The position numbers and the translations under genes were made by a program. The notes beneath the pieces were generated by a model, which was not told the origin of the DNA, made no database searches, and saw nothing but the letters and a program-made list of their open reading frames with translations. Below are positions 42,719-52,136 of a DNA stretch of 64,000 nucleotides, piece after piece (position 1 is the stretch's first letter; each line of letters starts with the position of its first letter). The stretch is from the NCBI RefSeq assembly GCF_037479095.1, contig NZ_JBBGZW010000001.1:434001-498000 (forward strand), read 5' to 3'. This stretch comes from Pantoea nemavictus. GTDB taxonomy: Bacteria > Pseudomonadota > Gammaproteobacteria > Enterobacterales > Enterobacteriaceae.

Positions 42719-43039
42719 TTACTGCGGTTTAGGCTCGCCCATCGCTTTCAATTTCTTCGACAGCTCGCGACGCTCTTTAGAGAGGTCAGCGTTTTTGATG
42801 ATGTACTCATCCACGCGGTCTTCATAGTCCACACGCATGCTGGCGATGATTTCCTGAACCGCCTCAATGCTCATGCCGGGCTTGATGTATTCACTCAGGT
42901 TGTCCAGCAGCAACACACGTTTCTGGTTATCACGGACTTTCTTCTCGTTATCCACGATTTCGCGCTGCAGTTTGTTTTTACGACGGAACATACGCACAAA
43001 CTCCAGTACGTCCTGAAATGATTGCTTGGCATTTTCCAT
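42719..43039 (-). CDS. tmaR: PTS regulator TmaR (YeeX)
   Basis: 106 residues from the ATG at 43039 ([15 protein letters not shown]) with AAAGG upstream; a longer frame to 43084 is not used. Near-identical to E. coli YeeX/Tma[58 protein letters not shown]. Mostly alpha-helical, coiled-coil rich. TmaR clusters at the cell pole and controls the location and activity of PTS enzyme I. Neighbours yeeA, sbmC and dacD keep the E. coli order. Confidence 0.95.
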   Translation of the reverse strand: MENAKQSFQDVLEFVRMFRRKNKLQREIVDNEKKVRDNQKRVLLLDNLSEYIKPGMSIEAVQEIIASMRVDYEDRVDEYIIKNADLSKERRELSKKLKAMGEPKPQ

Positions 43040-43200
43040 GTTGGCACCTTTCTTAAGGCCTGCATCGGCAGGCGGAATAGTCATAACGTTTAGCTTAGCG
43101 GGTTGGCCGCAAGGGTTGCAATTCTCACAGCTAAATTCGGACTGGCGCTTATCTTAGCGCAAAGAAAGCGTGATTCACATTAAGTCATTGCCTGAGAAAA

Positions 43201-44259
43201 CTATTTACGCAGCGCCAGACGCACTAAATCCGTCATACGCTCCAGCTGACGCGCCTGTTCAAGGCTCAGCCAGACATAGCCGTAGATCGCCGTGGTTTCA
43301 GAGCGTCCGCTGCGATTGGCAATCAGCTGCTCCAGTTCCTGGGTGATCTCTTCCAGCGCGTGACTGTTAGCGGTGATCTCCTCGGTTTCGCCTTTTACCA
43401 TCAGCGTCCCCAGCGCATTGAGCGTGTCTTCCGTCATCTGCTGGGTGCGGCGCAGCGTCGGCGCGTTGAGCATAATCAGATGACTCTCGCGCGATGACCA
43501 CCACGCATCAATCTGCATCTGCATGGTGTTGACCATATTCCGGTTGATGGTCTGAATGGCCTCAAACACCGATTTCGGAATACGCGTCTCCTTGCTGGAG
43601 GGATCAAGCAGCGAGCGCATTTTAATCACGCTGCTCAGCAGCTTCTGAAAGGGCTTATTCAGCCGCGGTTTTTCCAGCAGGTTGGCAGAGAAACCGGTGT
43701 GATGCAGCTTGGCCATGGCAATAAACGCGTCCGACAGCTGGATGCGCCAATGGGTGTAAGCCCGCTGCGCCCAGATAGCGCTAAACAGCAGCGCCATCAG
43801 CGAACCCAGAATCACATCGCCGCCGCGCCACATAGCGATAGTAAAATCGCCCGCCGGCGCGCCGACTACCACACCGAGCGTAATGCCAATCAGCAACGCC
43901 ATATAGGGATGTTTTCCCAGCGTCAGATAGCCGCAGACCACCATAACGATGGCGCACCACACCAGCATCACCGGCAGCGAAAACAGTTCCAGCTTCAGCG
44001 CAATCAAACCGGAGATCAGACCGGCGAAGGTGCCGCTAATGCGTTGCACCACGCGCGGGAGTACATTGCCCCACGTTGAAATCGGCCCCATCACCACCAC
44101 CAGCGTAATCAGCGGCCAGGTGCCTTCAGGAATGTCGGTGAGGCGTACAAACAGGAAGCACAGTACAAAGGCGATGGCGATGCGCACGCCGTGTACGGCG
44201 CGATAGTGGCGGTAGAACCAGAACTCAATCTGCGAGATGGGCTTGTCAGCGCGTAACAT
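43201..44259 (-). CDS. yeeA: YeeA, FUSC-family inner-membrane protein
   Basis: 352 residues from the ATG at 44259 (MLRADKPISQIEFWFYRHYR). N-terminal half has five to six membrane segments (IAFVLCFLFVRL, WPLITLVVVMGPISTWGNVLP, LPVMLVWCAIVMVVCGYL, ALLIGITLGVVVGAPAG); the C-terminal half is soluble and helical with KETRIPKSVFEAIQTINRNMV. Matches E. coli YeeA. Family relatives are aromatic acid or drug exporters (AaeB/YccS-like); YeeA function is not established. Confidence 0.9.
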   Translation of the reverse strand: MLRADKPISQIEFWFYRHYRAVHGVRIAIAFVLCFLFVRLTDIPEGTWPLITLVVVMGPISTWGNVLPRVVQRISGTFAGLISGLIALKLELFSLPVMLVWCAIVMVVCGYLTLGKHPYMALLIGITLGVVVGAPAGDFTIAMWRGGDVILGSLMALLFSAIWAQRAYTHWRIQLSDAFIAMAKLHHTGFSANLLEKPRLNKPFQKLLSSVIKMRSLLDPSSKETRIPKSVFEAIQTINRNMVNTMQMQIDAWWSSRESHLIMLNAPTLRRTQQMTEDTLNALGTLMVKGETEEITANSHALEEITQELEQLIANRSGRSETTAIYGYVWLSLEQARQLERMTDLVRLALRK

Positions 44260-44365
44260 GGTTGTCCGGGAACGATACAAATTTGCGCGCTATGTTACCC
44301 TGGCGATGCGCGAACCATCAGGGTTGAACGCAATTATTTTTGTCTTTGGCTGAAATTCAACATGC

Positions 44366-44407
44366 GCGTTACATCTAATTTCCTCAATAGAAACATTGAT
44401 GTAACGC
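44366..44407. promoter_or_regulatory. Inverted repeat in the sbmC-yeeA spacer
   Basis: GCGTTACATC (44366-44375) and GATGTAACGC (44398-44407), perfect 10-bp arms 22 bp apart, 107 bp upstream of yeeA. Either two operator half-sites or a stem-loop; no regulator recognised. Confidence 0.4.
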
Positions 44408-44433
44408 ATCGGGTTTTGTGCGGTGATTGAATC

Positions 44434-44453
44434 GGTCGCCATTTATGGTGACC
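44434..44453. repeat. Palindrome family A
   Basis: GGTCGCCATTTATGGTGACC, one mismatch between arms, just after the sbmC stop. Confidence 0.8.
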
Positions 44454-44460
44454 GCGTATT

Positions 44461-44925
44461 TTATTCAGCCGCGCGCACCGGAATGTACATATCCACCAGC
44501 CAGGTGCCGCTGTCAGATCCATCAGTAAGGTAGTGTTCGAAACAGGGACGATTGTCCACTTGCCAGCCGCCCTGTGCTTTTAAGCTGTCGAACAAACTGT
44601 GCCACGCGCTGAAAAAATCATTCTCGAGTACTTCGATGCGCGCATGGAAATAGCGTCCGCCGGGCAATAATCCTTTTTCGATATCGTCGCCCACCGCAGG
44701 GATTGCGTCGTCCGCTGCGGTAATCACCGTTTCCACGCGCAGCGCTTCAGGCGGCAGCTCCTGCGGATTGCCGTAATAAATCGCCAGCCATTCGCCTGCT
44801 GCCTGGTGTTCGCTCACCCAGCGTTTCAGCCGGTTAAAGCCGCGCGGCACGGTTTCCTGCCACGGGCCTTGCAGAGAGTAGCCCAGCCAGCTTTGCGGAT
44901 TACGTTCAACAATCGATGCTTTCAT
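44461..44925 (-). CDS. sbmC: DNA gyrase inhibitor SbmC/GyrI
   Basis: 154 residues from the ATG at 44925 (MKASIVERNPQSWLGYSLQGPW), GAGGCAAGGT upstream. GyrI-like fold: WQETVPRGFNRLKRWV, LAIYYGNPQELPPEALRVETV, CFEHYLTDGSDSGTWLVDMYIPV. SbmC protects gyrase from microcin B17 and quinolones and is SOS-induced in E. coli. More diverged than its neighbours but position between yeeA and dacD is conserved. No LexA box was recognised upstream. Confidence 0.88.
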   Translation of the reverse strand: MKASIVERNPQSWLGYSLQGPWQETVPRGFNRLKRWVSEHQAAGEWLAIYYGNPQELPPEALRVETVITAADDAIPAVGDDIEKGLLPGGRYFHARIEVLENDFFSAWHSLFDSLKAQGGWQVDNRPCFEHYLTDGSDSGTWLVDMYIPVRAAE

Positions 44926-45013
44926 ACCTTGCCTCAATTCAGCCGCCGAAAGCAGGATTGTGCCACCACCAGCGCGCCACGGCACGCGTGACGGCGCTGA
45001 AATACGCGATGGA

Positions 45014-46183
45014 TTACAGTTTCTGTTTCACGTAATCGCTGATGCGCGTAATGATGCCAGCCTGTTCAACCGCTTGCAGGGTATAGAGTGGATAGCTGGC
45101 CAGCTGCTTATCTTTGTCCATCACCTGAATTTCACCAATCTGCTCACCCGCTTTGAGCGGCGCTTCCAGGTCTTTGCGATCGATCACGTACTTCGCCATC
45201 ACATTAGAGACTTCGGTGCGCGGCAGCGACAGGTAGATATCCTGCGTGGTGCCAACATCGACTTTATGCGGATTGCCGTACCAGACGTTTTCCGTGCCGA
45301 TTTTTTTGCCGGCGTGGAACAGTTGCACGGTATCAAAGGTGTTTTGGCCCCACACCAGCAGCTTACGCGCCTGATCTTCACGGCCTTTCGGGCTCTTGCC
45401 GCCCATGATCACCGCAATCAGGCGATGACGTCCCACCACGCTGGAAGCGATGATGTTAAAGCCCGCGCTTTCGGTGTGACCGGTTTTCAGGCCATCGACG
45501 TGCAGATTTTGATCCCACAGCAAACCGTTACGGTTGTTCTGGGTGATGCCGTTCCACGTGAGGGTTTTCTCACCGTACATGGCGTAGAAATCGGGCTCGC
45601 CGCTGATAATCGCGCGCGACAGCACCGCCAAATCGCGTGCCGTGGTGTGTTGACCCGGCGCATCAAGGCCGTGCACGGTTTCAAAATGGGTGTGCGTCAG
45701 ACCGAGCTTCTGCACGTAGCTGTTCATCATGGTGACAAAGCTGCCTTCGCTGCCGGCCACGTGATCCGCCAGCGCCACGCAGGCATCGTTACCGGAATCG
45801 ATGATCACGCCGCGCATCAGATCGCGCACCGTGACCTGATCGCCCGGTTTGAGGAACATCAGTGAAGAGCCTTTGAACACCGGATTGCCCGCGCCCCACG
45901 CATCTTTGCCGATGGTGACTTTGTCATCGCGGCTGACTTTATTCTGATCGATGGCGCGATCAACAACGTAGCCGGTCATCAATTTCGTCAGGCTCGCCGG
46001 GTTGCGCTCTTCGTCCGGGTTACCGGCTGTCAAAATTTGACCGGTAGTGGCGTCCATCAACACCCACGAAGCCGCATCAATCGGCGGCGGCGTCAGGGGA
46101 AACGGCATGCTGTCGTCAGCCTGCGCCAACGATGCCCAAACAATCATTCCAGATACAGTAACCAGCAGACGCCTTTTCAACAC
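45014..46183 (-). CDS. dacD: D-alanyl-D-alanine carboxypeptidase DacD (PBP6b)
   Basis: 389 residues. Signal peptide about residues 1-22 (MLKRRLLVTVSGMIVWASLA-QA). Active-site motifs: SLTK (S64-K67), SGN (130-132), KTG (233-235). C-terminal beta domain and amphipathic tail (VEQAGIITRISDYVKQKL) anchor it to the outer face of the inner membrane. It trims pentapeptide side chains of peptidoglycan. Divergent from sbcB, as in E. coli. Confidence 0.94.
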   Translation of the reverse strand: MLKRRLLVTVSGMIVWASLAQADDSMPFPLTPPPIDAASWVLMDATTGQILTAGNPDEERNPASLTKLMTGYVVDRAIDQNKVSRDDKVTIGKDAWGAGNPVFKGSSLMFLKPGDQVTVRDLMRGVIIDSGNDACVALADHVAGSEGSFVTMMNSYVQKLGLTHTHFETVHGLDAPGQHTTARDLAVLSRAIISGEPDFYAMYGEKTLTWNGITQNNRNGLLWDQNLHVDGLKTGHTESAGFNIIASSVVGRHRLIAVIMGGKSPKGREDQARKLLVWGQNTFDTVQLFHAGKKIGTENVWYGNPHKVDVGTTQDIYLSLPRTEVSNVMAKYVIDRKDLEAPLKAGEQIGEIQVMDKDKQLASYPLYTLQAVEQAGIITRISDYVKQKL

Positions 46184-46381
46184 TTCTTCCTCGAAATCAA
46201 AAAATGAATTTACCGCCGCACGTTTTACGGCAAATAGCGCTTACAGATCTGAATAAATTGAAAAAAAGTATGAACTGCGCATAAATGCTGCGCGCCCGCT
46301 CGCAGCGAACAGGATGAAGGTTGTACTGCTAACCAGGGACGACTATCCTGTGCGTTGATTCTATCTAGCCAGGATAACGCC

Positions 46382-47803
46382 GTGCCCGCCTCTGAGTTCA
46401 CCTTCTTGTTCCACGATTATGAGACCTTCGGTAAAAGTCCGTCGCTGGACCGTCCGGCGCAGTTTGCCGGCCTGCGTACCGATAAAGAATTCAATGCAGT
46501 AGGTGAACCGCAGGTCTTTTATTGCCAGCCCGCCGACGATTATCTGCCACAGCCAGAAGCGGTGATGATCACCGGCATTACGCCGCAAACCGCCAAAGCG
46601 CGCGGCGTTACAGAAGCGGCGTTTGCTGAACGCATTCATGGCCTGTTTAGCGAACCGCAAACCTGTGTGATTGGTTACAACAATGTGCGTTTCGATGATG
46701 AAGTGACGCGCAATATTTTTTACCGCAACTTCTTCGATCCTTACTGCTGGAGCTGGCAAAACGGCAATTCGCGCTGGGATCTACTCGACGTGATGCGCGC
46801 CTGCTACGCGCTGCGTCCGGAAGGGATCGTGTGGCCAGAGAATTATGATGGCTTCCCGAGCTTTAAGCTGGAGCATCTCACTAAGGCCAACGGCGTGGCG
46901 CACGAACAGGCGCACGATGCGATGTCCGACGTTTACGCCACGCTGGCGATGGCGAAACTGGTGAAAGAGAAGCAGCCGAAGCTGTTTGAGTTTCTGTTTA
47001 CCCATCGCAACAAGCAGAAATTGATGACGCTGATTGATATCCCGCAGATGAAGCCGCTGGTGCACGTTTCCGGCATGTTCGGCGCGGCGCGCGGCAACAC
47101 CAGCTGGATTGTGCCGCTGGCGTGGCATCCGGACAACCGCAATGCGCTGATTGTCGCTGATTTGGCCGGTGATATGTCGCCGCTGCTTGAGCTGGAATCA
47201 GAGGAACTGCGTGAGCGCCTGTATACGCGCCACAGTGATTTAGGCGATCTGCCAGCGGTGCCAATTAAGCTGGTGCATATCAATAAATGTCCGGTGCTGG
47301 CGCCGGCGAGCACGCTGCGTCCGGAAGATGCTGCGCGCTTAGGTATCGATCGCCAACGCTGCCTGGCGAACCTCAAGGTGCTGCGCGAGCATGCGGAAGT
47401 ACGGGAAAAAGTGGTGGCGCTGTTTGCCGAAGCGGAGCCGTTTAAACCTACAGATGACGTGGATGCGCAGCTGTATGACGGATTCTTTAGCGATGCCGAT
47501 CGCGCGGGCATGAATATTCTGCGCCAGACGCCGCCGCAGAACTTACCGGCCCTGGATTTGACCTTCGAAGATAAGCGCATTGGCAAACTGCTGTTCCGCT
47601 ATCGTGCACGTAATTTCCCCGGCACGCTGGATGACGCAGAGCAGCAGCGCTGGCTGCAACATCGCCGCGAAGTGCTTAATGCCGATCGGGTGCAGGCGTT
47701 CCTGCAGGAGCTTGAGTCGCTGGCGAGTTTGCATGAGGATAACAGCGAGAAGATGGCGCAGCTGAAGGCGCTGTATTTGTATGCGCAGGAGCTGGTGTCT
47801 TAG
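46382..47803 (+). CDS. sbcB: Exodeoxyribonuclease I
   Basis: 473 residues from a GTG at 46382 with AGGA 8 bases upstream; a TTG at 46355 gives a longer but less likely start. DEDDh exonuclease: FHDYETFG (D12, E14), NVRFDDEVTRNIFYRNF, HDAMSDVYATLAMAKLV. SH3-like and C-terminal helical domains complete (RYRARNFPGTLDDAEQQRWLQHR). Degrades single-stranded DNA 3' to 5' and acts in recombination and mismatch repair. Very close to E. coli ExoI. Confidence 0.95.
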   Translation: MPASEFTFLFHDYETFGKSPSLDRPAQFAGLRTDKEFNAVGEPQVFYCQPADDYLPQPEAVMITGITPQTAKARGVTEAAFAERIHGLFSEPQTCVIGYNNVRFDDEVTRNIFYRNFFDPYCWSWQNGNSRWDLLDVMRACYALRPEGIVWPENYDGFPSFKLEHLTKANGVAHEQAHDAMSDVYATLAMAKLVKEKQPKLFEFLFTHRNKQKLMTLIDIPQMKPLVHVSGMFGAARGNTSWIVPLAWHPDNRNALIVADLAGDMSPLLELESEELRERLYTRHSDLGDLPAVPIKLVHINKCPVLAPASTLRPEDAARLGIDRQRCLANLKVLREHAEVREKVVALFAEAEPFKPTDDVDAQLYDGFFSDADRAGMNILRQTPPQNLPALDLTFEDKRIGKLLFRYRARNFPGTLDDAEQQRWLQHRREVLNADRVQAFLQELESLASLHEDNSEKMAQLKALYLYAQELVS

Positions 47804-47823
47804 TCCTCTGCGGTCTGGTGAGA

Positions 47824-47884
47824 GGTCGCCATGAATGGCGACCCTATGCAATGCCCGTTTTTAGGGTCGCCATTCATGGCGACC
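47824..47884. repeat. Two family A palindromes in tandem
   Basis: GGTCGCCATGAATGGCGACC (47824-47843) and GGTCGCCATTCATGGCGACC (47865-47884), 41 bp apart, fill the gap between the convergent sbcB and ygbN-like genes. Confidence 0.88.
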
Positions 47885-47891
47885 TGAGAAC

Positions 47892-49244
47892 TTAAATCAT
47901 TCCCCACACCAGCCACGTCAGCGCAAAACCGCTCAGGCCCATCACGGTAGTCAGCACCGTCCAGGTTTTCAGTCCATCCGCTACCGATAAGCCCAGATAG
48001 CGCGTCACGACCCAGAAGCCCGCATCATTGACGTGAGACAAGCCTAACCCGCCGAAACAGGCCGCCAGCGTCACCAATACGCGCTGCATATCCGTCACAT
48101 CACCGACCGCCTGGCTTAGCAAACCGCTGGTGGTGAGAATCGCTACCGTTGCCGATCCCTGCGAGGCACGCAGCGCCAGCGACAGAATAAACGCAGCCGG
48201 TACCAGCGGCAGATGCAGGGTTTCCAGCGTCAACGCCAACGCTTTACCCACGCCAGACTCCACCAGCACCTTACCAAATGCACCGCCCGCACCCGCCACC
48301 AGAATCACGCTGGCGGAACTGGGAATTGCGCGGCCAGTCAAATCTTCCAGCTTCTCTTTACTCCAGCCGCGACGCACGCCCAGCAGCCATGCCGCCAGCC
48401 CAAGGGCAATCAGCAACGCAATCGCTGGCGTACCAATTACCGTCATTACTGAGCGCAGCATGCTGCCTTCTGCCAGCGTGGTGTGTGCCAAGGTCCCCAT
48501 CACGATTAACAGGATCGGTACCACAATCAGGCCGGTAATGGTCAGCGCACCCGGCGGTGGCGCGTCATTTTTCGCCTGCCCTTCCGGCTTCGCCAGCTGC
48601 AACTGCTCCAGCACATCGACCGAAAGGTGGTACTGACGCAGGTTCATCGCTTTCGCCACGTAGTAGCCCACGATGCCCACCGGAATCGAGATCAGGATGC
48701 CCAGCATCATCAGCCAGCCCATATCGGTATGCAGAATACCCGCTGCCGCTGCCGCACCCGGATGGGTTGGCAGCGCCACGTGCACCGTCAGCATCACGCC
48801 CGCCATAGGCAAACCAAACTTCAGTGGCGAGACGCGCGCCACCTTGGTGAAGCCATAAATCAGCGGAATCACGATGATAAAGCCGACCTCGAAGAACACC
48901 GGAATGCCGAGGATAAAGGCCGCCATGGTCAACGCCGCCACGGTACGTTTGATACCTAGCGATTTACTGAAGCGCTGCGCCAGCGACTCCGCTCCGCCCG
49001 AGGCTTCAATCACCGCGCCCAGCATCGCCCCCAGCACGATGATGATAGTGATATGCCCCAGCAAATTGCCCATCCCGCTAAAGATGGTTTCCATGATTTT
49101 GTCCGCCGGAATGCCGGTAGCAATCGCCACCAGCAGGCTGACAATCAGCAGCGCCACGAAAGGGTGCACTTTGGTTTTAATCACCAGCAACAGCAAGATC
49201 ACGATGCTGGCGGTAGCGATAGCTAATAACAACGCGGTAGACAT
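47892..49244 (-). CDS. ygbN: GntP-family permease (YgbN-like), probable threonate importer
   Basis: 450 residues, about 12-14 membrane segments. GntP family signatures: GMGNLLGHITIIIVLGAMLGAVIEASGGAES, LPTHPGAAAAAGILHTDMG, ASQGSATVAILTTSGLL and LSHVNDAGFWVV (read in pieces). Downstream of the ot/ltn genes in the same direction, with an ERIC element in the 228-bp gap. By context with ygbJKLM it takes up L-threonate or a related tetronate. Confidence 0.87.
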   Translation of the reverse strand: MSTALLLAIATASIVILLLLVIKTKVHPFVALLIVSLLVAIATGIPADKIMETIFSGMGNLLGHITIIIVLGAMLGAVIEASGGAESLAQRFSKSLGIKRTVAALTMAAFILGIPVFFEVGFIIVIPLIYGFTKVARVSPLKFGLPMAGVMLTVHVALPTHPGAAAAAGILHTDMGWLMMLGILISIPVGIVGYYVAKAMNLRQYHLSVDVLEQLQLAKPEGQAKNDAPPPGALTITGLIVVPILLIVMGTLAHTTLAEGSMLRSVMTVIGTPAIALLIALGLAAWLLGVRRGWSKEKLEDLTGRAIPSSASVILVAGAGGAFGKVLVESGVGKALALTLETLHLPLVPAAFILSLALRASQGSATVAILTTSGLLSQAVGDVTDMQRVLVTLAACFGGLGLSHVNDAGFWVVTRYLGLSVADGLKTWTVLTTVMGLSGFALTWLVWGMI

Positions 49245-49263
49245 GGTATCCCTCTAATTTAAC

Positions 49264-49388
49264 TACCCTAAATACTTCACGCTGCAGGTGCGTTGGCTGC
49301 GTGTGCTCGCCGCTGTCACTGACTTCAGTAAGCTCCTGGGGACTCACCCATTTGCCGCCTTCCTGCAGCTCGAATTATTTACGGTAGA
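49264..49388. repeat. ERIC element
   Basis: About 125 bp with the ERIC hallmarks: ATACTTCACGCTGCAGGTGC at one end, the core TAAGCTCCTGGGGACTCAC (nearly the ERIC1R primer site), and GCCGCCTTCCTGCAGCTCG with GAATTATTTACGGTA at the other. It lies between otnI and the ygbN-like gene and is probably transcribed. Confidence 0.9.
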
Positions 49389-49472
49389 GTTGGAATTTGT
49401 TTTTTTAAGGTATTGGAGTAAGACGTCATTGGCACAGCGCGTTAAAGCGCTGTGCTGGGGGTAAAACAAGGG

Positions 49473-50252
49473 TTATTTTGCGTATGGCGCGAACCAGCCA
49501 AGACCGGCTTCGGTGCGGCCGCGCGGGATATATTCACATCCCACCCAACCGTCGTAGCCCACCTCATCCAGCAGATTGAACAGATAGGTGTAATTAATCT
49601 CACCTTCATCCGGTTCGTGACGATGCGGTGCCGAGGCGATCTGGATATGACGATACCGCCCGGCATATTCGCGAATCAGATGAGTCAGATTGCCGTCCAC
49701 CAGCTGCGCATGAAACAGATCGAGCTGGGTAAAGACGTTCGGACGATCGATACGCGCCATCATCGCCAGCGTTTGATACTGGCTGGAGTAGAGGTAGTTC
49801 GGCTTAGTGACGGGGTTCAGCGCTTCCAGCAGCAGGCGAATACCGTGCGGCGCGAAACGTTCCGCGGCGTAATGCATGTTCTGCACAAAAGTGGTTTCAT
49901 AAGCGGCGCGATCGGCACCGTTTGGCACCGTTGCCGCCATGATATGCACCTGCTGACAATTGAGCGCCAGCGCATACTCCAGCGCCCGATCGATATCGGC
50001 GCGCGCCTCACCTTCACGTCCTGGGATCGCAGAAACGCCCCATTCGCCCGCCTGCACATTGCCTGCCGCGGTGTTGAACAGCACCAGCTCCAGCTGATGT
50101 TTCTCCAGCTCGGCTTTAATCATCTCGGCGGGAAAGTCATACGGGAACAGGAATTCGACGGCGCGGAAGCCGGCGTTTGCCGCGGCGGCAAAGCGTTCGA
50201 TAAACGGCAGTTCGCCGAATTGGGTCGATAAGTTGGCTGCAAACTTAGGCAT
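49473..50252 (-). CDS. otnI: 2-oxo-tetronate isomerase OtnI (YgbM)
   Basis: 259 residues of the hydroxypyruvate isomerase-like TIM-barrel family: [100 protein letters not shown], and [16 protein letters not shown]. Metal ligands E (LLLEALN), D (QLDLFH), H and E are visible. Interconverts 2-oxo- and 3-oxo-tetronate in L-threonate/D-erythronate breakdown. Start overlaps the otnC stop by one base. Confidence 0.9.
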   Translation of the reverse strand: MPKFAANLSTQFGELPFIERFAAAANAGFRAVEFLFPYDFPAEMIKAELEKHQLELVLFNTAAGNVQAGEWGVSAIPGREGEARADIDRALEYALALNCQQVHIMAATVPNGADRAAYETTFVQNMHYAAERFAPHGIRLLLEALNPVTKPNYLYSSQYQTLAMMARIDRPNVFTQLDLFHAQLVDGNLTHLIREYAGRYRHIQIASAPHRHEPDEGEINYTYLFNLLDEVGYDGWVGCEYIPRGRTEAGLGWFAPYAK

Positions 50253-50878
50253 CAGTAGTTCCTCAATTCCGCCACTTCGCTATCGGTCAGATAACGAATC
50301 GGGCGGTCGCCGAGCGTAAACATCAAACGCGCGGTCTCTTCCAGTTCTTCAGTGTTATTAGCGGCTTCGCGCAAGGATTTACCCACCACTACCGGGCCGT
50401 GATTGGCCAGCAGGAAAGCGTTATAACGCGAGGCCAGAGTGGCCAAATCGTCCGCTAGCCGCTGATCGCCTGGTTTGTAATATGGCACCACCGGTACATC
50501 ACCGACGCGCATTACCACGTACGGCGTGAAGGGGCGAATGCAGTTTTCGCTGTCGAGATCGCTCAGGCAGGAGAGCGCCGTCAAATAGTGGCTGTGCAGA
50601 TGCACCACCGCTTTGCAGTTTGGATTGTTGAGATAGAGTGCGCGATGAAATGCCACCTCTTTTGAGGGCTTATCACCGGAAAGCCATTCGCCCTGTAGCG
50701 TCACTTTCGACAGGCGATCGGCCTGCAGCTCGCCGAGGCAGGAGCCGGTAGGCGTAGCTAACAGATTGCCATCCTCCAGCAGCAGCGACAGATTACCTGC
50801 CGAACCGGTGGCGTAACCGCGCTGGAAGAAGGACGCGCCGAGCTGGACCATCTCTTCGCGTGCTTGTTGTTCGGTCAT
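50252..50878 (-). CDS. otnC: 3-oxo-tetronate 4-phosphate decarboxylase OtnC (YgbL)
   Basis: 208 residues, class II aldolase/adducin (AraD-like) family. Landmarks: [40 protein letters not shown] (zinc-binding HxH) and [18 protein letters not shown] with the third His. It decarboxylates 3-oxo-tetronate 4-phosphate to dihydroxyacetone phosphate and CO2. Overlaps otnK by 4 bp. Confidence 0.9.
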   Translation of the reverse strand: MTEQQAREEMVQLGASFFQRGYATGSAGNLSLLLEDGNLLATPTGSCLGELQADRLSKVTLQGEWLSGDKPSKEVAFHRALYLNNPNCKAVVHLHSHYLTALSCLSDLDSENCIRPFTPYVVMRVGDVPVVPYYKPGDQRLADDLATLASRYNAFLLANHGPVVVGKSLREAANNTEELEETARLMFTLGDRPIRYLTDSEVAELRNY

Positions 50879-52134
50879 CGTGAAAACTCCGTTTGTGCGC
50901 GGGCAAAGAACTGCTCGTCGCCAAAGTTGCCTGATTTCAGCGCCAGCGACAGCGGCTGCTGGATGTCACGCACCCACGGCACGCCCGGTGAAATCATCGG
51001 TCCAATATGGAACGCGGTGACGCCCAGGCTTTGCGCTACCACGCCCGAGGTTTCGCCGCCGGCGACGATAAAGCGCTGCCAGCCGCGCGCTTTGAGTTCG
51101 CGCGTGACGGCGGCAAACAGCTGCTCAACCGCTTCACTGCTGCGTGCCGCACCGTACTGCTGCTGAATAGCCTGTAGCTGCTGCGCATCGGCAGTGGCAA
51201 ACAGCAACGGTGCCAGATCGGGCTGATGATGGGCGGCAACCCAATCGCATAGTTCCTGCGCATAGCCAGCAACATCGTCGAGGCAGCGTTCAACCCGCAC
51301 TTCATGCGATGGCGCGTGCTGGCGATAGGCCTCTACCTGACGGTTGGTCATCTGCGAGCAGGATCCAGAAATCACCACCGCGCGCTCGCCCTGTGGACGA
51401 CCGGCTTGTTCGGCATCGCGGTTCTGTTGCTGCGTCGCCCAGGCGCGGGCAATCCCAATCGCCAGACCTGAACCGCCGGTCACCAGACGCATCTCTTTCA
51501 GCGCCTCGCCCTGCGTCAGCAGATGCTGCTCGTGCAGCGCGTCCAGCACCACATAGTTGATGCCCTGCGCTTTCAGCGCATCGAGCTGCGTACGCACCGC
51601 ATCGGCACCTTGATCCAGCTGTGCTGCATTGATTACCGCTGCCTGACCTTTGGCCTGACGCGTCATCAGGCGCACCAGATTACTGTCAGTCATTGGCGTC
51701 ACCGGATGATGGCGCATGCCCGATTCGGACAGCAGCTGGTCGGCAACAAACAGATAGCCCTGATACACCGTACGACCGTTGACCGGCAGCGACGGCGAGA
51801 TCACCGTTTGCGTTTCGCCTAGCGCCTGCAACAGCGCATCGGTCACCGGACCGATGTTGCCATGCTCGGTGCTGTCGAAAGTGGAGCAATATTTGAAATA
51901 GAAGCGATCGCAGCCCTGCTGTTGCAGCCACTGCAGCGCCGCCAGCGACTGATCGATGGCCTGCTGGGCCGGGCACGAGCGCGACTTCAGGCTGATAACA
52001 ATCGCCTGCGCGCTTAACTCATCGTGACCTTCTGGCACGCCGTTGAACTGAATGGTCGGCAGACCGTTCTGTACCAGGAAGCTGGCAATGTCGGTGGCGC
52101 CAGTAAAGTCGTCCGCGATTACGCCTAAACGCAT
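50875..52134 (-). CDS. otnK: 3-oxo-tetronate kinase OtnK (YgbK)
   Basis: 419 residues, four-carbon acid sugar kinase family (DUF1537). N-terminal MRLGVIADDFTGATDIASFLVQNG is diagnostic; the middle has FYFKYCSTFDSTEHGNIGPV; the C-terminal nucleotide-binding part has FIVAGGETSGVVAQSLGV and GNFGDEQFF. Phosphorylates 3-oxo-tetronate at C4. 2 bp downstream of ltnD. Confidence 0.93.
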   Translation of the reverse strand: MRLGVIADDFTGATDIASFLVQNGLPTIQFNGVPEGHDELSAQAIVISLKSRSCPAQQAIDQSLAALQWLQQQGCDRFYFKYCSTFDSTEHGNIGPVTDALLQALGETQTVISPSLPVNGRTVYQGYLFVADQLLSESGMRHHPVTPMTDSNLVRLMTRQAKGQAAVINAAQLDQGADAVRTQLDALKAQGINYVVLDALHEQHLLTQGEALKEMRLVTGGSGLAIGIARAWATQQQNRDAEQAGRPQGERAVVISGSCSQMTNRQVEAYRQHAPSHEVRVERCLDDVAGYAQELCDWVAAHHQPDLAPLLFATADAQQLQAIQQQYGAARSSEAVEQLFAAVTRELKARGWQRFIVAGGETSGVVAQSLGVTAFHIGPMISPGVPWVRDIQQPLSLALKSGNFGDEQFFARAQTEFSR

Positions 52135-52136
52135 GA

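Noticed and set aside
46933..47586. 217-codon frame antisense to sbcB
   Set aside because: Ser/Arg-rich shadow translation of a strongly conserved gene.
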